DNA of 64,000 bases from Brachypodium distachyon (GCF_000005505.3 NC_016131.3:22713501-22777500); one strand, 5' to 3'. Shown: positions 42,686 to 53,479, counted from the first letter of the stretch. The notes: generated by a model from the letters alone, not told the origin. Translations and numbers: made by a program.

Positions 42686-44301
42686 TCATTCAGATTCGGC
42701 CACGCCCTTGTTGCTCTCTTTGCGGACCCTTGGATGCAGCTCTTTAAGATCATGCAGCTCTTTAAGATCTTCAATAGGACCGAACTGAACACACAGGAAA
42801 CATAAGACCAGGTAAGATATTTAAACCATTCGCAAGAAACATAATAGTAGCAACAAGACCAGGTAACTCACCATTACTCGTGCAATCGTCGGAACATAGC
42901 GAGGCCCAGACAAGTCTTTTATTAATAGATTGATAGCAATCCCAATAAACATAACTTTAAGAAGTACAGCTGAAAACCCAGTAAGTAGGTGAACAGTCTG
43001 CGCCCAAAAAAGTGTCTTCCAGTGAGCAAGTTCCAGGGAGAAAACAGCAAGCACACAAATTCAGAAAAGCACACCTCACTAACAATCTTCATTTTCTCCT
43101 TGAAGGTGATTGGATTAGGTTCACCATGCTCAAACGAAATAATTAAAGAAATACTATAAGTCGCAATTATAACACCGACTAAAACTCTCGGCAGTAAACC
43201 TGACCAATTCAACAGCCTGTTTTTGCTGTTTATGCCAGCCACATAATTTAGCTAGGTGAGACTACTTTCCGCATTGTTCAATGCAATGCAATATGATATG
43301 GAAACTTGAGAATTGTGATCCTTCGGCCGACATTTAGGTATGCAAAATGATGAATATTGTATTTAATTTGTCTGTGTCTTGTACTCCTGAATTCTAATGT
43401 GTTAGCAGTATGTCCTCTTTCAGGTCGGCATTTACCTTATGTTGCATCCCTACAAGAAGTCGGGCATCACCTTATGTTTTTTACTCAAACTCTGTCTTCT
43501 CGATCTGATTTTCAGGTTGGCATTTACCTTATGACATCCCTAAGGTAGGTCAGGCATCACATTATGTTTTTTACTCAAACTCTGCCTTTTCGATCTGATT
43601 TTCAGGTTGGCATTTACCTTATGTTACATTCCTAAGGGAAGTCAGGCATCACCTTATGTTTTTTACTAAACTCTGTATTTTCGATATATTGTATTGGGAG
43701 AATACATTCTTTCAACTCAAAGTATTGTAGCAAGTGTGTTATATTGCTTCAATATATCTTGGTGGCCAAAATAACGATGGTGTTGCAAAAGGGTAAGGTT
43801 TTAGCAACCAATTAAGTGTCCTCGCGATAGGATTAGGCAACCAGTTTGGAGACGTAGCTACAGCGAAGGGAGCTCGCAACAAATATATTTCGTCGCGAGA
43901 GGATATGGCAACCAGTGTGGAGACATAGCTATAGCAAGGTGATCTTACTGGACAGATCCTACATCTGGTTAGTCGGCGAAAACGAGCAAAAGATGTGATT
44001 TTTCTTTGTCGGCGAAAACGAGTAAAAGATGTGATATTTCTTTGGAGCGTCACTTACTTGGAAGGAGCAAAATTGGCGAGAATAGATTCGCCCTACCGCA
44101 GTCGAACCACCTTGGAAGAGCCTCGGCAACAGGCGCCGTTGCTCCTCCGCAAGAGAAAAGATACGTACGTCTGCAGACGAACCGCCGTGGATGCCTCGGC
44201 AACAGCCGCCGTCGCTCCTCCGCGACGGCCGCCCTATGTATCGCCGGCGGTGGCGGGCGAACAATCCTCTTAGCCGCGTGTCGAAGAGCCGCCATCGCCA
44301 T
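42686..44301 (-). CDS. Host-like gene, four exons: predicted mitochondrial-type small membrane protein
   Basis: My model (minus strand): exons 44301-44058, 43199-43075, 42997-42872 and 42784-42686; 594 coding bases, 197 residues. All three introns are GT-AG (858, 77 and 87 bases) and phases agree (1, 0, 0). The N-terminus MAMAALRHAAKRIVRPP is Arg/Ala-rich without acidic residues, like a mitochondrial presequence. Two hydrophobic stretches follow (about 86-104, VLVGVIIATYSISLIISF; about 127-149, AVLLKVMFIGIAINLLI), then a charged tail. I do not recognise the family. A TATA box precedes it. Exon 1 holds a 73-base duplication that changes frame, so exon 1 may be altered. It could also be a gene fragment carried by a transposon. 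Confidence 0.5.
43421..43690. repeat. 90-92 base tandem repeat, three copies, in intron 1
   Basis: Units start with CAGGT(C/T)GGCATTTACC at 43421, 43513 and 43603 and share GGCATCACCTTATGTTTTTT and ACTCTGTCTTTTCGAT. It lies inside the 858-base first intron of the minus-strand gene. Confidence 0.85.
43972..44043. repeat. 36-base direct duplication in intron 1
   Basis: GTCGGCGAAAACGAG followed by AAAAGATGTGAT occurs at 43972 and 44008, back to back. Confidence 0.8.
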
Positions 44302-44405
44302 GGAGAGATTCTTCTATCGCGCGAGAGAGATGGGTGTGTGAACCTAGGGCTAAATTGTGGGGGGCGAAATTGGGGAACGCTGCCTCGGCGCCGTGGGTGG
44401 GCGTG

Positions 44406-44413
44406 TATTTATA
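44406..44413 (-). promoter_or_regulatory. TATA box of the minus-strand gene
   Basis: The minus strand reads CTAATTATAAATACACGCC, 105 bases upstream of the ATG at 44301, with a C-rich stretch after it that would form the 5' leader (CCCTAGGTTCACACACCC). Spacing fits a plant promoter. Confidence 0.6.
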
Positions 44414-45246
44414 ATTAGCCCTCGGCCTCGGCCTGTAATCGCACGCTGAGCGGCCGCCGCGTGCGCTGTAGGAAATCGGACTGGCCATAAAACCCGATAC
44501 CAGATACGGAACTTGAAAAACCCAAAGCTCGAAAACTGAACAGACTTTTCGGTCGTCAAGTCTAAAAACCCAAATTTATTACCGGTAATTCAGATTTTAG
44601 TTCCAGGTACCCGAACAGCCCAAACAGCCTGACGTGGATTAAAAGACAGAGCACCTCCGTAAAGAATTTTGGCTCAAGCCCAACTTCACAAATAAACCTA
44701 ACCCAATTACTCAACCCACAACTCTCTCGTATCACTCTACTCAAAAAGAAACCTCTCTCGTATCCCCTGCTCCATGTCTCTCTCAGTGCGCACAACACAG
44801 AACCCCCCAAGGTACGACATCCAGAACGCGTTGCCACTCACTAGATATACCCAGTCCTCATCGGTGTTCTCGGCCACACAATGTGTCTCGCTCAACGATC
44901 CCGACCTCATTCCCAAGCGACAAGATCTCATGCGGGGCAGCACAGCCTTGCTGGCGCCACGCCACCGCTGGCATCATTTTCTTGGCCTACGTCTTTTCCA
45001 CGAGGAAGGCGAATAGGGTATGAGCATAGGTATCGCCGTGTGCTCTACTTTATACGTTGGATTATGCTACTTCGTTTTCGGTCATTAGGATTTGATGAAG
45101 TTCGGCAAGTGCTCATCAAATTTGCCACTGAGGCGCAATGGTTAGAAGCAGCGGATCGAGTTTGTGGTGCAACGAGAACGGGTTCAAGAGATTCATCATT
45201 AGACTATATGGAAGAAATACGTCGTGTTCACGGTAGAAAAACATAT
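44414..45246. other. Upstream region with an unrecognised plus-strand ORF
   Basis: The first 150 bases are promoter-side sequence of the minus-strand gene. Farther right, a plus-strand reading frame at 44881-45249 has a balanced-composition end (FDEVRQVLIKFATEAQWLEA, then DYMEEIRRVHGRK) that looks protein-like but matches no family I know. It is cut by a Tek LTR fragment at 45247, so it would be a 3'-truncated remnant. A second frame starts MSLSVRTTQNPPR at 44774 with an AAG|GTACGA donor-like site. Both are low confidence. Confidence 0.3.
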
Positions 45247-45549
45247 TGAAGCGACCGCCCCCGTACAGGGCTCGATCTCTGTGCTTACAGTGCTAGTCCC
45301 TGGATCGACTCACTAGCACACACAATTTCAAGATCAAATATCGAGATACAAAGGTCAAAGTACTTTATTACATCGCATTCATCCAGAATTTAAGAGTATT
45401 TACAACCTTGCATGACCCCTTGGGCCAGCATAACAAAATAGAGTTTCAAAACTAAGCAGCGGCAAGGTAGAAGCAAATGATCCACAACTACTCCAAGGTG
45501 AGAGCATGTTGGAATGTAAGCACGTGACCCAAACAAACAACGACGAACC
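45247..45549 (-). repeat. Tek LTR fragment (Tek-f4)
   Basis: Starts TGAAGCGACCGCCCCCGTAC like the other Tek LTR ends and is colinear for 303 bases to CGACGAACC, where it switches to Tat3 sequence. Only the 3' tail of the LTR on its own strand is left. Confidence 0.85.
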
Positions 45550-46411
45550 GGAGCAATCCTCGACGCCCACTGCCGAACCTAAAAGGGGTGCTCACGCATC
45601 CCTGGTGTCTAGGTAGGGGGCGCATGAGGAGAGCTCGTCAATGACCGCCGGCGCCGATGCGTACAGCAGCATCGGCCTCATCCTTTCCGATAGTAGAACC
45701 AGTCATCATGCACCCCAAGCGGCCTGGTGACTCTAGGATCGATCCGCGCGGCGCCCCAACGGCGCATACGCGGTCGCACGATGTGCCACGCACGTCGCAG
45801 GATCAGGGCGATCCTGAGCCTGCCCGGGTGCAGCAGCCGCAGTCACAGCTGCCCCAACCACCACCCCCTCGGCCGTCGGCGGATAACCGACTGAGGGGGC
45901 CGGCGGCTCCTAGCGCCGGAGCCAGTCGCGCAAGCGGCCACAACGCTGCACGCGCCGGTCAACGAGCCCTTTCGCGGGCCGACAACGCACAGCGGCAGCT
46001 GCGCCAGGAGATCAGCGCGTCGCGCGTGACGCCGACCGAGTCGCGCCCTACTCACCCGAGGGCACCTAGGGACAGGGGGACGCTCCGAGAACCGGCAGCC
46101 TCCCGCCCAAACCCCGGCAGAGGCTATCATCGCCGCGCATGTCATGGTGCGCTACGAGCCACCGCAAGGCACGCCGGCGCACCAGGCATGGAGTGCGGAG
46201 CTGGAGGCGCTCCTTGCACTCGCCGCCCCGCAGCCGCAAGGCGAGGGCGCCCCGGCTGGCTCCGGCCGCGGGCAGAACCCGAGACGCGGAGATGCACCCC
46301 GCCTCTTGGGGCAGGGAGAAAACCCTCCCCCGTAGGGAGGGCAAGGAGGTGGGGATCCTGAGGGGTCCTCGGATTCGTCACCGACCGTCACGCGTGGTGA
46401 CGCGCGCGGCT
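45550..46411 (+). pseudogene. Tat3: LTR tail and gag N-terminus fragment
   Basis: A plus-strand fragment of a third Tat copy. The LTR tail (CCGAACCTAAAAGGGG...CCTGGTGTC) joins GTAGGGGGCGC, with about 30 bases spanning LTR end and primer site deleted relative to Tat1. Gag begins MHPKRPGDSRIDPRGAP near 45709, parallel to Tat1 15747, and continues through HVMVRYEPPQGTPA after a frameshift near 46085, then TAG at about 46333. It is cut at 46411 by the Tat2 LTR on the other strand. Confidence 0.8.
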
Positions 46412-47438
46412 GTCGTCGCACGGTGCTCCGACACCGGGGGCGTGTGGTCGCAGCCCCCTTTTAGGTTCGGTAGGGGCGTCGGGGTTCGCCCCGGCGATCC
46501 CTGGCACGACCGATGAGGCCTTGCGGGGCCTGCAAAATGAAGTACTGGAAGTGCGCGCTAATCAAAGAACAGATACACGCACGTTTTTTACCCAGGTTCG
46601 GGCCACCCGGAAGTGTAAAACCCTACGTCCTGCTTGTCTGAGCTGGTATTGGATTAAAATCAAACGTTTACAGGTTGCCGGGTGAGTTCCCGGGCTCTCT
46701 TCTCTGGCTAGATTCTCCCTACTATCCTCTGCTAATGCTAGAGGTTAACTGTGGGCTGATCAGACCGAACCCTACTGTCTACTGGAGCCAACTGAGGGTC
46801 CAACTGAACCAAACGAACCAAAAACCAACCCGCTCCACCCCCTGACCGTTGGTGAGGGTCCTTCTTTTATACTCAAGGGGATGCCATAGGTGCCACGGTG
46901 CATGGGCTACAAGTGTCGAGCGGGGAGGCATACAACTCCCCCCGGTGAGCTGGTGGCGTGCATGGATGCCACCTCCGCCGCTAGGGGTCTAAAACCCTAG
47001 AGTAGGATTGGACAGCCACTGTTCCCTTGATCGGACGGGTAACGCCCCGTCGGTCGGCTCATTTAATGAGTCGTGCGCCTTACTCCTTGCCCCGGTGGGG
47101 CCGCGCACCCACGCCCACCACGCGCCCGTGTGGCGCTGTTGATCTGGCTACTGGGCCCCATGCTTGAGGCGGGCGCATGCGCCCGGGAACCCCCTGTCCC
47201 GGCAAGTCGATCCCCGGGAAGTCGCCCGGGCCCAACGCACCCGGGAGCCTCCCCTGGGAAGCAGCTTCCCGGGAGGTGCCCAGGCGGGAATATTCCCCGA
47301 AGTCCCGCTAGCCCCTTCCGGGCTGGTAGCTTGCCGGGCTGCTCATAGACGCTGCCCGGGATGAAACCTTCCCGGGAACTTGGAAACGGGGCCCACGCGT
47401 CGCGCAGCGGGGGCACCCCGGGTGCCACTGGTGCGACA
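46412..47438 (-). repeat. Tat2 3' LTR
   Basis: 1,027 bases on the minus strand, from TGTCGCACCA (47438) to a terminus next to GTCGGAGCACCG (46412, plus TGTCGTCGCACGG). Homologous to 14661-15636. TATAAAAG lies at 46865-46871 (minus). Repeated TTCCCGGG motifs occupy about 47215-47380. Confidence 0.9.
46865..46871 (-). promoter_or_regulatory. TATA box of Tat2 LTR
   Basis: The minus strand reads CTTGAGTATAAAAGAAGG, at the position matching 15207-15213 in Tat1. Confidence 0.6.
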
Positions 47439-47452
47439 GTAGCCCCCGGGCG
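47439..47452 (-). promoter_or_regulatory. Tat2 polypurine tract region
   Basis: The minus strand reads GCCCGGGGGCTAC directly before the LTR start TGTCGC. A G-rich tract ending CTAC before TGT is the usual plus-strand primer region in Tat elements. Confidence 0.5.
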
Positions 47453-47686
47453 TGGGCCGGCATCACCTGTTCCCGGAAGAGTCTTCCCCTCGGTCGGTTG
47501 CCGGGCTACGCTTTTAACCGACGTGTACGGCGCCGTTACAAACACAATAGTGGGCGCGTGATTTCCGCCCTAACTCCCCTCCTGAATAGGGAAGTTAAGG
47601 CCACTCCGCGCATTACTCCTAATGATTAGGAGTTATCCCCGCGCACCTGTAGGATACGGAACCGGCCGTTACCAAACGGCCGGGCG

Positions 47687-47693
47687 TTATAAA
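47687..47693 (+). promoter_or_regulatory. TATA box of the antisense accessory ORF
   Basis: GGGCGTTATAAAGCTATCAC on the plus strand, 106 bases before the ORF start at 47799 and outside the LTR. It is followed by a C-rich leader. It points away from the LTR, so the ORF is transcribed opposite to gag-pol. Confidence 0.55.
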
Positions 47694-47798
47694 GCTATCA
47701 CTGTTGCCGAAAGAACACTCTGGCCCCATTGCCTTCGTCTCCATCTCCTTCCGCATCTCGCATCCCTGCGGTCCTGCTAGCTTTCACCCTCACTCTCC

Positions 47799-50700
47799 AT
47801 GGCGCCCCCCACCACCGGAAAGGGGAAGGAGGTCCAGGTCTCGAAGAAGGCTGCGACAAGCAAGAGTGAGGCGGCAATCAAGGCGGCCACCGCCAAAGAC
47901 CAGAAGAGGCGGGAGATGCGGGCCACAGTCGCCGTCTTCTGCCCCGGCTACAACAGCGAGGCGCTGGGGAAGCTCCGACACGCCGTCGCCTCCGACTTCA
48001 ACGAGCATGGGGAGACGCGGATCTTCCCGGCGGGTGTCGAGCACCAGGACAACGACTTCCGGGTGTTCGCGCGCTTCCTCCTCTGCGGCATGATGCCGCC
48101 TTTCTCCCTATTCCTCCACGCACTGATGGAGTCCTACCAGTTGCGGGTGGCGCAGCTCCACCCCACGTCGCTATTCCTCCTCGCCACCTTCCAGTTCCTC
48201 TGTGAGGCGTTCGTGGGGGTCATGCCGTTGGTGGGGCTCTTCCACGACTACTTCTACCCCCGCATTGACAATGCGAAGGCGATGTCATCGGGGGTGGTAT
48301 TCTGCGCCCGCGACCAGATGAAGTCCAAGTTCATCGTTCGGTCGGGGAGAAGATCGAAAAGGAGTGGCGGAGCGGTTGGTGCTGGGTCCGAGTGGAGGAC
48401 CCCCAGGAGTTCAACCAGTCGCCGACGGAGCTGCCGCATCCCTAGAACGGCTGGCAGGATAGGTACCACCGCGACGCCGACCTCCTCCCCATCGTGGAGA
48501 AGATCAAGGCGCTGCGGCTAGCGGGGCTCACCGACGTGGACGTGGCACGCACCTTTGTCCATCGGCGCATAGGCCCGCTGCAGCTACGCTCCCGGTCCGT
48601 GTGGATGTACACGGGTCCCGGGGACAGGACACGCCTTCAACAGGATGGCGTGGATTTGGAGACCCTCAGGACATGGGTGAGGGGGATCTCCGGCGAGATC
48701 TTCCAATCAACGGAGTTCCCGCCAGGGGTTTCTTCTCTTCACGCCGGTGTCAAGGCGCTCAGCGACATCGTCGGCGCCTTCCCGCCCTGCAACGAGTGGG
48801 GGTTGATGGACGACACCCCCACCCGGGTCCCGCACGCTCCCCCGCAAGCACCCTGCGAGAAGCAGGCGGCCGTGTCCCCGGAGGTCGTCGTCGTGGACGA
48901 CGACGACGAAAGCAGCGACAGCGCGCCCCTGATCGTCACGAGATCGAGGGCGTTTGCAGCGGCCGCAGCCCTCTCCTCGACGGCAACGTCCGCCCCGGTA
49001 GCGGCCACCAATCTTGCGGCGGCGGCCGCTTCAGGGGCGCCCGTCGGCACCTCGACGGCATCGACGGCAAAAGGGGCCGCGGGTGTCTCGGCGGCGGCCT
49101 CCGCCTCAGTGGCAGCCGCCAGCACCGTGGCGGCAGCCGGTCCCAAGGCGTCCGCCGGTACTCCGGCAGCGCTTGCGCCCGCAGGGGTCGCCGGAGCCCC
49201 GGCAACGGCCTTCCCCCGGTAGCGGGGGCCTCCGCAAGTTCGGCTCCCGGCATCACGGCGGCATCACCGTCGACACTCGGGGTTTTCCGGGTCGCGACGA
49301 CCCCGCGGCTCGGGGGGTCTTCCGGGGCTTTGCGCTCCGGCGTAACCCCTCGAAGTCCAACTCGCAGGCGGGTGCCAGCAAGAGGGCAAGGAGCAATTCC
49401 CCGCCCGGCACACCAAGCAAGAGGGTGCGTGCTGATGCCAGCGGCGCCGCCGACCCCACCGTCGCAGGGGTCAGCCGTGACGCGGTCGCGCCCCTTGACG
49501 ACCCAGCCCCCACAGACGCAGGGCCGGCAGCTGGTACGTCTTCGTTACTTCTCTGCAACTGCAATTTTTGTTAGCCAAACTCATGGATGCTCCCGTCGGT
49601 GCAGGCGAGGCAGGGGAGGCTTCCCCGGTAAGCCCGACAGCCGCGCAAGGTAACCACCCTGGTCACCCTTGTCCCTCTGTGATAGCTCCATCACTCGCCG
49701 ATCCTCATGCTTCTCATTGTTGCAGGCACAAGTGCGCCCACACCTGGAACAGGCGCGACCGTGGTCGATCTTGACCCGGCCGTCGAGGTCGTGGGGGCGA
49801 AGGTGGACCCGGAACCGGCTCTCACGTCTAGCCTCGCTGCGGCGGAGACAGGGGCAGCGGTGGACACTACCGCCGCCGTGACAACGCCTACAGCTGCGGA
49901 CGCGACTGGCGCGGGCTCACCTGCCACCTAGCAGGGGGCAGCCCCTGCCGGGAGCAGGGAGGCTTCTCCAACCCCAGGATCCCTGGGCGCAGGCACAGGG
50001 GAAGTTGCCGGGGAAGGACAACAAGACCCCCGGGAGCAGGCTGGCAACCCTGTGCCCAGCCCCACATCGGCAGCAGGGGCTTCATCATCCTCGGCGGCTC
50101 TCCCCGGTACCAACCTCGGCACCCTCGCCGGGGTCGCTTGGAACCCCCTTACCTGGGATCCGAGCATCTTCGAGCGGGGGCACCGGTTCCTGGACGCCGT
50201 TAGGGACCAGCAACAGGCCTTCGTCACCTCCTTCAACGAGGTGAGGGAGCACCACACCGCCACCAAGAATCAACTTGGCGAGGTGCGGGAGGCCGTGGAG
50301 AAAGAGCGGTGAGAACTGTCCCGGCTGTGCGAGGAGACGCGCCTCGCCGAGGAGGAGGCGCGGCTGGCCCGGCAAGCCCTGGAGGACGCCCGGGAGCCTG
50401 TGGTCCCGGAGGCCGAGCTCCACCGGCAACGGGAGGCCCAGCGCATGGAGCTTCAAGGGAAGCTTGACTCGATGGCGGCCACCCTTGAGGCGACCAAGAA
50501 GGAACATGCCGAGGTGGTCGCGGCGGCCCAGACCCGGCTAGACGAGAAAAGCGTCCTGATCGCCAACTACCGCGGCAAAATCCAAGGCCTTTGCATCATG
50601 CTGGAGGTGCAAGTCAAGGCCACCGAAGATGCGGTGGGAGCGGCGGCCCGGCACGAGACCGAGCTCAACTCCGCCAAGGACAGAGCGGCCAGGCTTGAGA

Positions 50701-51266
50701 CCGAGCGGGCCGCCGTCCGGGAGGAGCTTGCCAAGGCCGGCAACGAGATCGCGGCGAAGACCGCGGAGCTCGCGGCGATGGAAGGCAACGTCCGCAAGGC
50801 TAAGAAGGCCGCGCATGACACTCGACTCCATCACGGCATGCTGATCTGGCAGCGGCAGATCGAGACGGAGAAGCTGCTGAAAATCGCCTAGTCGCTGCGC
50901 GACCTGTTGCCCAAGTTCGAGCTGCAGGCGGCGGAGGTGGACGGGACGGATGTCACGACGCTGATCCCCTTCTTCTCCGACTTGGTGGGGAAGCTTGGGG
51001 CGCTCGACGTCTGGATCGCCCGGTATGGCGCCAACGAAGTCGCCAACTGCGCCCGGGATGTTGCCGGGACAATCCTCCCACGGATTCATCTCTGGGACCC
51101 GGAGTTTCCCTTCGAGTCCCTGCTGGACGCTTGGTCCGACAGCGACGATGAGCCCACGCACACCCAAGCAATGCGCGAGTTCGTCGATGAGGTCATCGAG
51201 CGGATGCAGATGAAGCCGGAGCCCGATCTCCCCGCGGACCCCCCGGCCGAAGACCGCGGCAACTAG
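47799..51266 (+). pseudogene. Tat2 antisense accessory ORF (Transposase_28-like protein, spliced)
   Basis: An accessory protein encoded opposite to gag-pol. Model: exons 47799-49533, 49605-49649 and 49726-51266, with small GT-AG introns (71 and 76 bases) that keep phase. N-terminus MAPPTTGKGKEVQVSKK; then a domain with PPFSLFLHALMESYQLRVAQ, LHPTSLFLLATFQFLCEAF and GLFHDYFYP, resembling the plant family called putative gypsy type transposon (Transposase_28). A long Ala/Ser/Pro-rich middle follows with an acidic VVVDDDDESSDS and a basic KRARSNSPPGTPSKRVR, then a C-terminal coiled coil (about 50230-50880) and FESLLDAWSDSDDEP. Breaks: frameshift near 48340, TAG 48443, a stop and frame change near 49220, then 49929, 50310 and 50889. 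Function unknown. Confidence 0.75.
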
Positions 51267-52309
51267 TTGCCGCCGCCCCCAGCCGTACTTGTAGCTCCCC
51301 AATGTATCTTCTTTTGTTTGCTTTCCCTGCAAGTATGGCGCTTAGCGCCGTTTGAACAATCATATTTCGGATTAGCCCATGTAATCGTTCGGCTCTTAAT
51401 CAATTAAGTTTTTCGGCATGTTCATTGTTCCCGGTGCTATCTAGGAGGGTGGCCCTTTTAGCCTTTGCGTGTTTTGCCTTGTGTTGCGGGGGACTCGCGT
51501 GCCTCACCCTTGATCAGACCAGGGACCCGGGACGGACCCGCGGTGCCAACCTGGGGCCAAGCGGTAGTGGGGAGCCACTCCGCTTGCGGGGTAACTACTC
51601 CAAGCCGTGCCCTTCCGGGACGGACCCGCGAAGCCACACGGGGAGCGCACTCCCCCTGCCAGCGTCCTTTTAACACTCCGGCTACGCGCAGGATCTGGGG
51701 CCACACCCAACGAGACAGTGTTCAATTTCGTTCAGTTCTTAGCGAATTCAGCGTTCATGTTCAGACACTTAGCTTTTCCGTTCAGTCCAATGCCTCGTGA
51801 CGCTTGGCGGTAACGTGCAGCTGGAGCACTGCCTTGGTAGGGACCCACCACGAGTACCTGTTCAAGGAAAACTGTTTCTGAGGGACGCGGGGGCAGGATC
51901 GCCGCCGGCGGCAACCGCCGCCGACGATGCTACCACCACGCTCATGCAGCAACCCTCGCCTTCAGGGAGGGACCCTGGCCTAGGAGGACTCCGCCCCGGG
52001 AGCAGCCGCAAGACGGCTATAACGTCCTCGCCGCCAGCTGCGCCCCACCCCGAGCGGCGGGCACGGGTGGTGAGGAAGTTATAGCCTCCCGACGACAGCC
52101 ACCTGCAACTGGGGGGACCTGGTTTTTTCTGGGGAGCTCGTCCCAAGGGGTGTAACAGCCCTCGTTGCCCGGAAGCAAAAACTGCTCGAGGGCCGTGGCA
52201 GGGACGCGGTGATGGGCCGGAATGATCGGCGCCATCACAGCGTCCTCGCAACAACCCGCGCCCAAAAAAAGGCTCTCTCAAGGGGAATGCGGCCGGGTCT
52301 CTATGATAG

Positions 52310-52700
52310 TGCACCCGTCGGCACAAGGCACGGATGGCATGCACTACCATAGAGTCTCCGCGGTAGCCCCTGCTCCTTGCGGAGGTGTCTAATGGAGGGG
52401 TGCGGCAAGGGCACTGCGGCGATGCACCCCGTCAGCGCCGGACGCTGATGGGATGCACCACCACAGTGCCTCTGTGGCGACCCTCGCCCAGAAGCCACCC
52501 GCTTGAGGAGGCGCGGCAGGAGCACGGCGGCAGTGCAATCGTTGGCGCAGAACGCTGATGGCATGCACTCCCACCGTGCCTCTGCGACGACCCTCGGGGC
52601 GGGCTCGATGGGGTGATGCGGCAGGGGCGCGATGGCAGCGCACCTGTCGGCGCTAGGCGCTGATGGAATGCACCACCATCACGCCTCTATGGCACCACCC
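52310..52700 (-). repeat. 110-115 base imperfect tandem repeat in Tat2 spacer
   Basis: Counterpart of Tat1 22480-22900. Recurrent GATGGCATGCACTACC, GATGGGATGCACCACC, GATGGCATGCACTCCC and GATGGAATGCACCACC on the plus strand mark four units. Confidence 0.65.
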
Positions 52701-52757
52701 ACCTTAACGGCCCCGCACCCGGCTTCGCTCTGATCCGTTCCATGGCTGGGGCGTGCC

Positions 52758-52764
52758 TTTTATA
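52758..52764 (-). promoter_or_regulatory. Conserved TATA box in Tat2 spacer
   Basis: The minus strand reads CGTGCCTATAAAAGGCACGC, followed by ATGGAACGG; same block as Tat1 22419. Note the local palindrome GTGCCTATAAAAGGCAC. Confidence 0.45.
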
Positions 52765-53200
52765 GGCACGGGAGGGGGGTTTTCCACCGCGCGCGACGGA
52801 CCCGCGCAACACCCGTGGCACCCCTCCCTCGAAACGCGGTATAGTCTTCGCCACCACGCATGCCAAGCGACTGCGGTACATGTGGCGGCGCCCTCCTGAG
52901 TCAGAAGCCTCGGAGTGCGGTGAGCCTCTTGTGTTGCGGTCATCCCGCACCACAAGGCATCGGTGCATGGTGAGACCCGTGGGCAGCCCACGGGCATCAC
53001 AGTGTGCAAGATTCCACCCTTTCCTGCAGGTTAGATTCTTACCAGGCCCGAGTGCTGCAAAATTTTAGAAATTCACAAAAATACACAAAGCAACACAGAC
53101 AAACTCCTCCTGCCTCCCAGCCCCCGGGCACAAAGGGGTCAATGCCAAACTTGGATGTGAGCATTTCATTTCCCAGGCGCAGCGACTGCGCGGTGCACGC

Positions 53201-53317
53201 TGCGGGGAGGCCGGCAACTGCACGTCCAGTGATGCGCGTTGCGGGGAGCCCGGCAACCGCATGTCCAGTGATGCACGTTGCGGGGAGCCCGGCAACTGCA
53301 TGCCCCGTGCCGAAACG
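53201..53317 (-). repeat. 39-base tandem repeat, three copies, in Tat2 spacer
   Basis: The plus strand shows GCGGGGAG(C/G)CCGGCAAC three times at 39-base spacing. Tat1 has five units of the same repeat. Confidence 0.85.
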
Positions 53318-53473
53318 ATCCGGCAACGGATTTATGTTTTCGAGGCTCCAACAGCTCCCTGCTCACAACCAAGTATGGAAAGACACCTTTGTGCACTTAA
53401 AGCAGGAGACAGAAGTGGGAGGAACATGTGAATAAACAAGGCAAATTCAAAGCTCAGGGGCGAAACACTTATC

Positions 53474-53479
53474 TTTATT
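53474..53479 (-). terminator. Candidate poly(A) signal of Tat2 pol transcript
   Basis: The minus strand reads GTGAATAAAGATAAGTG, identical to Tat1 21622-21638. Confidence 0.4.
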
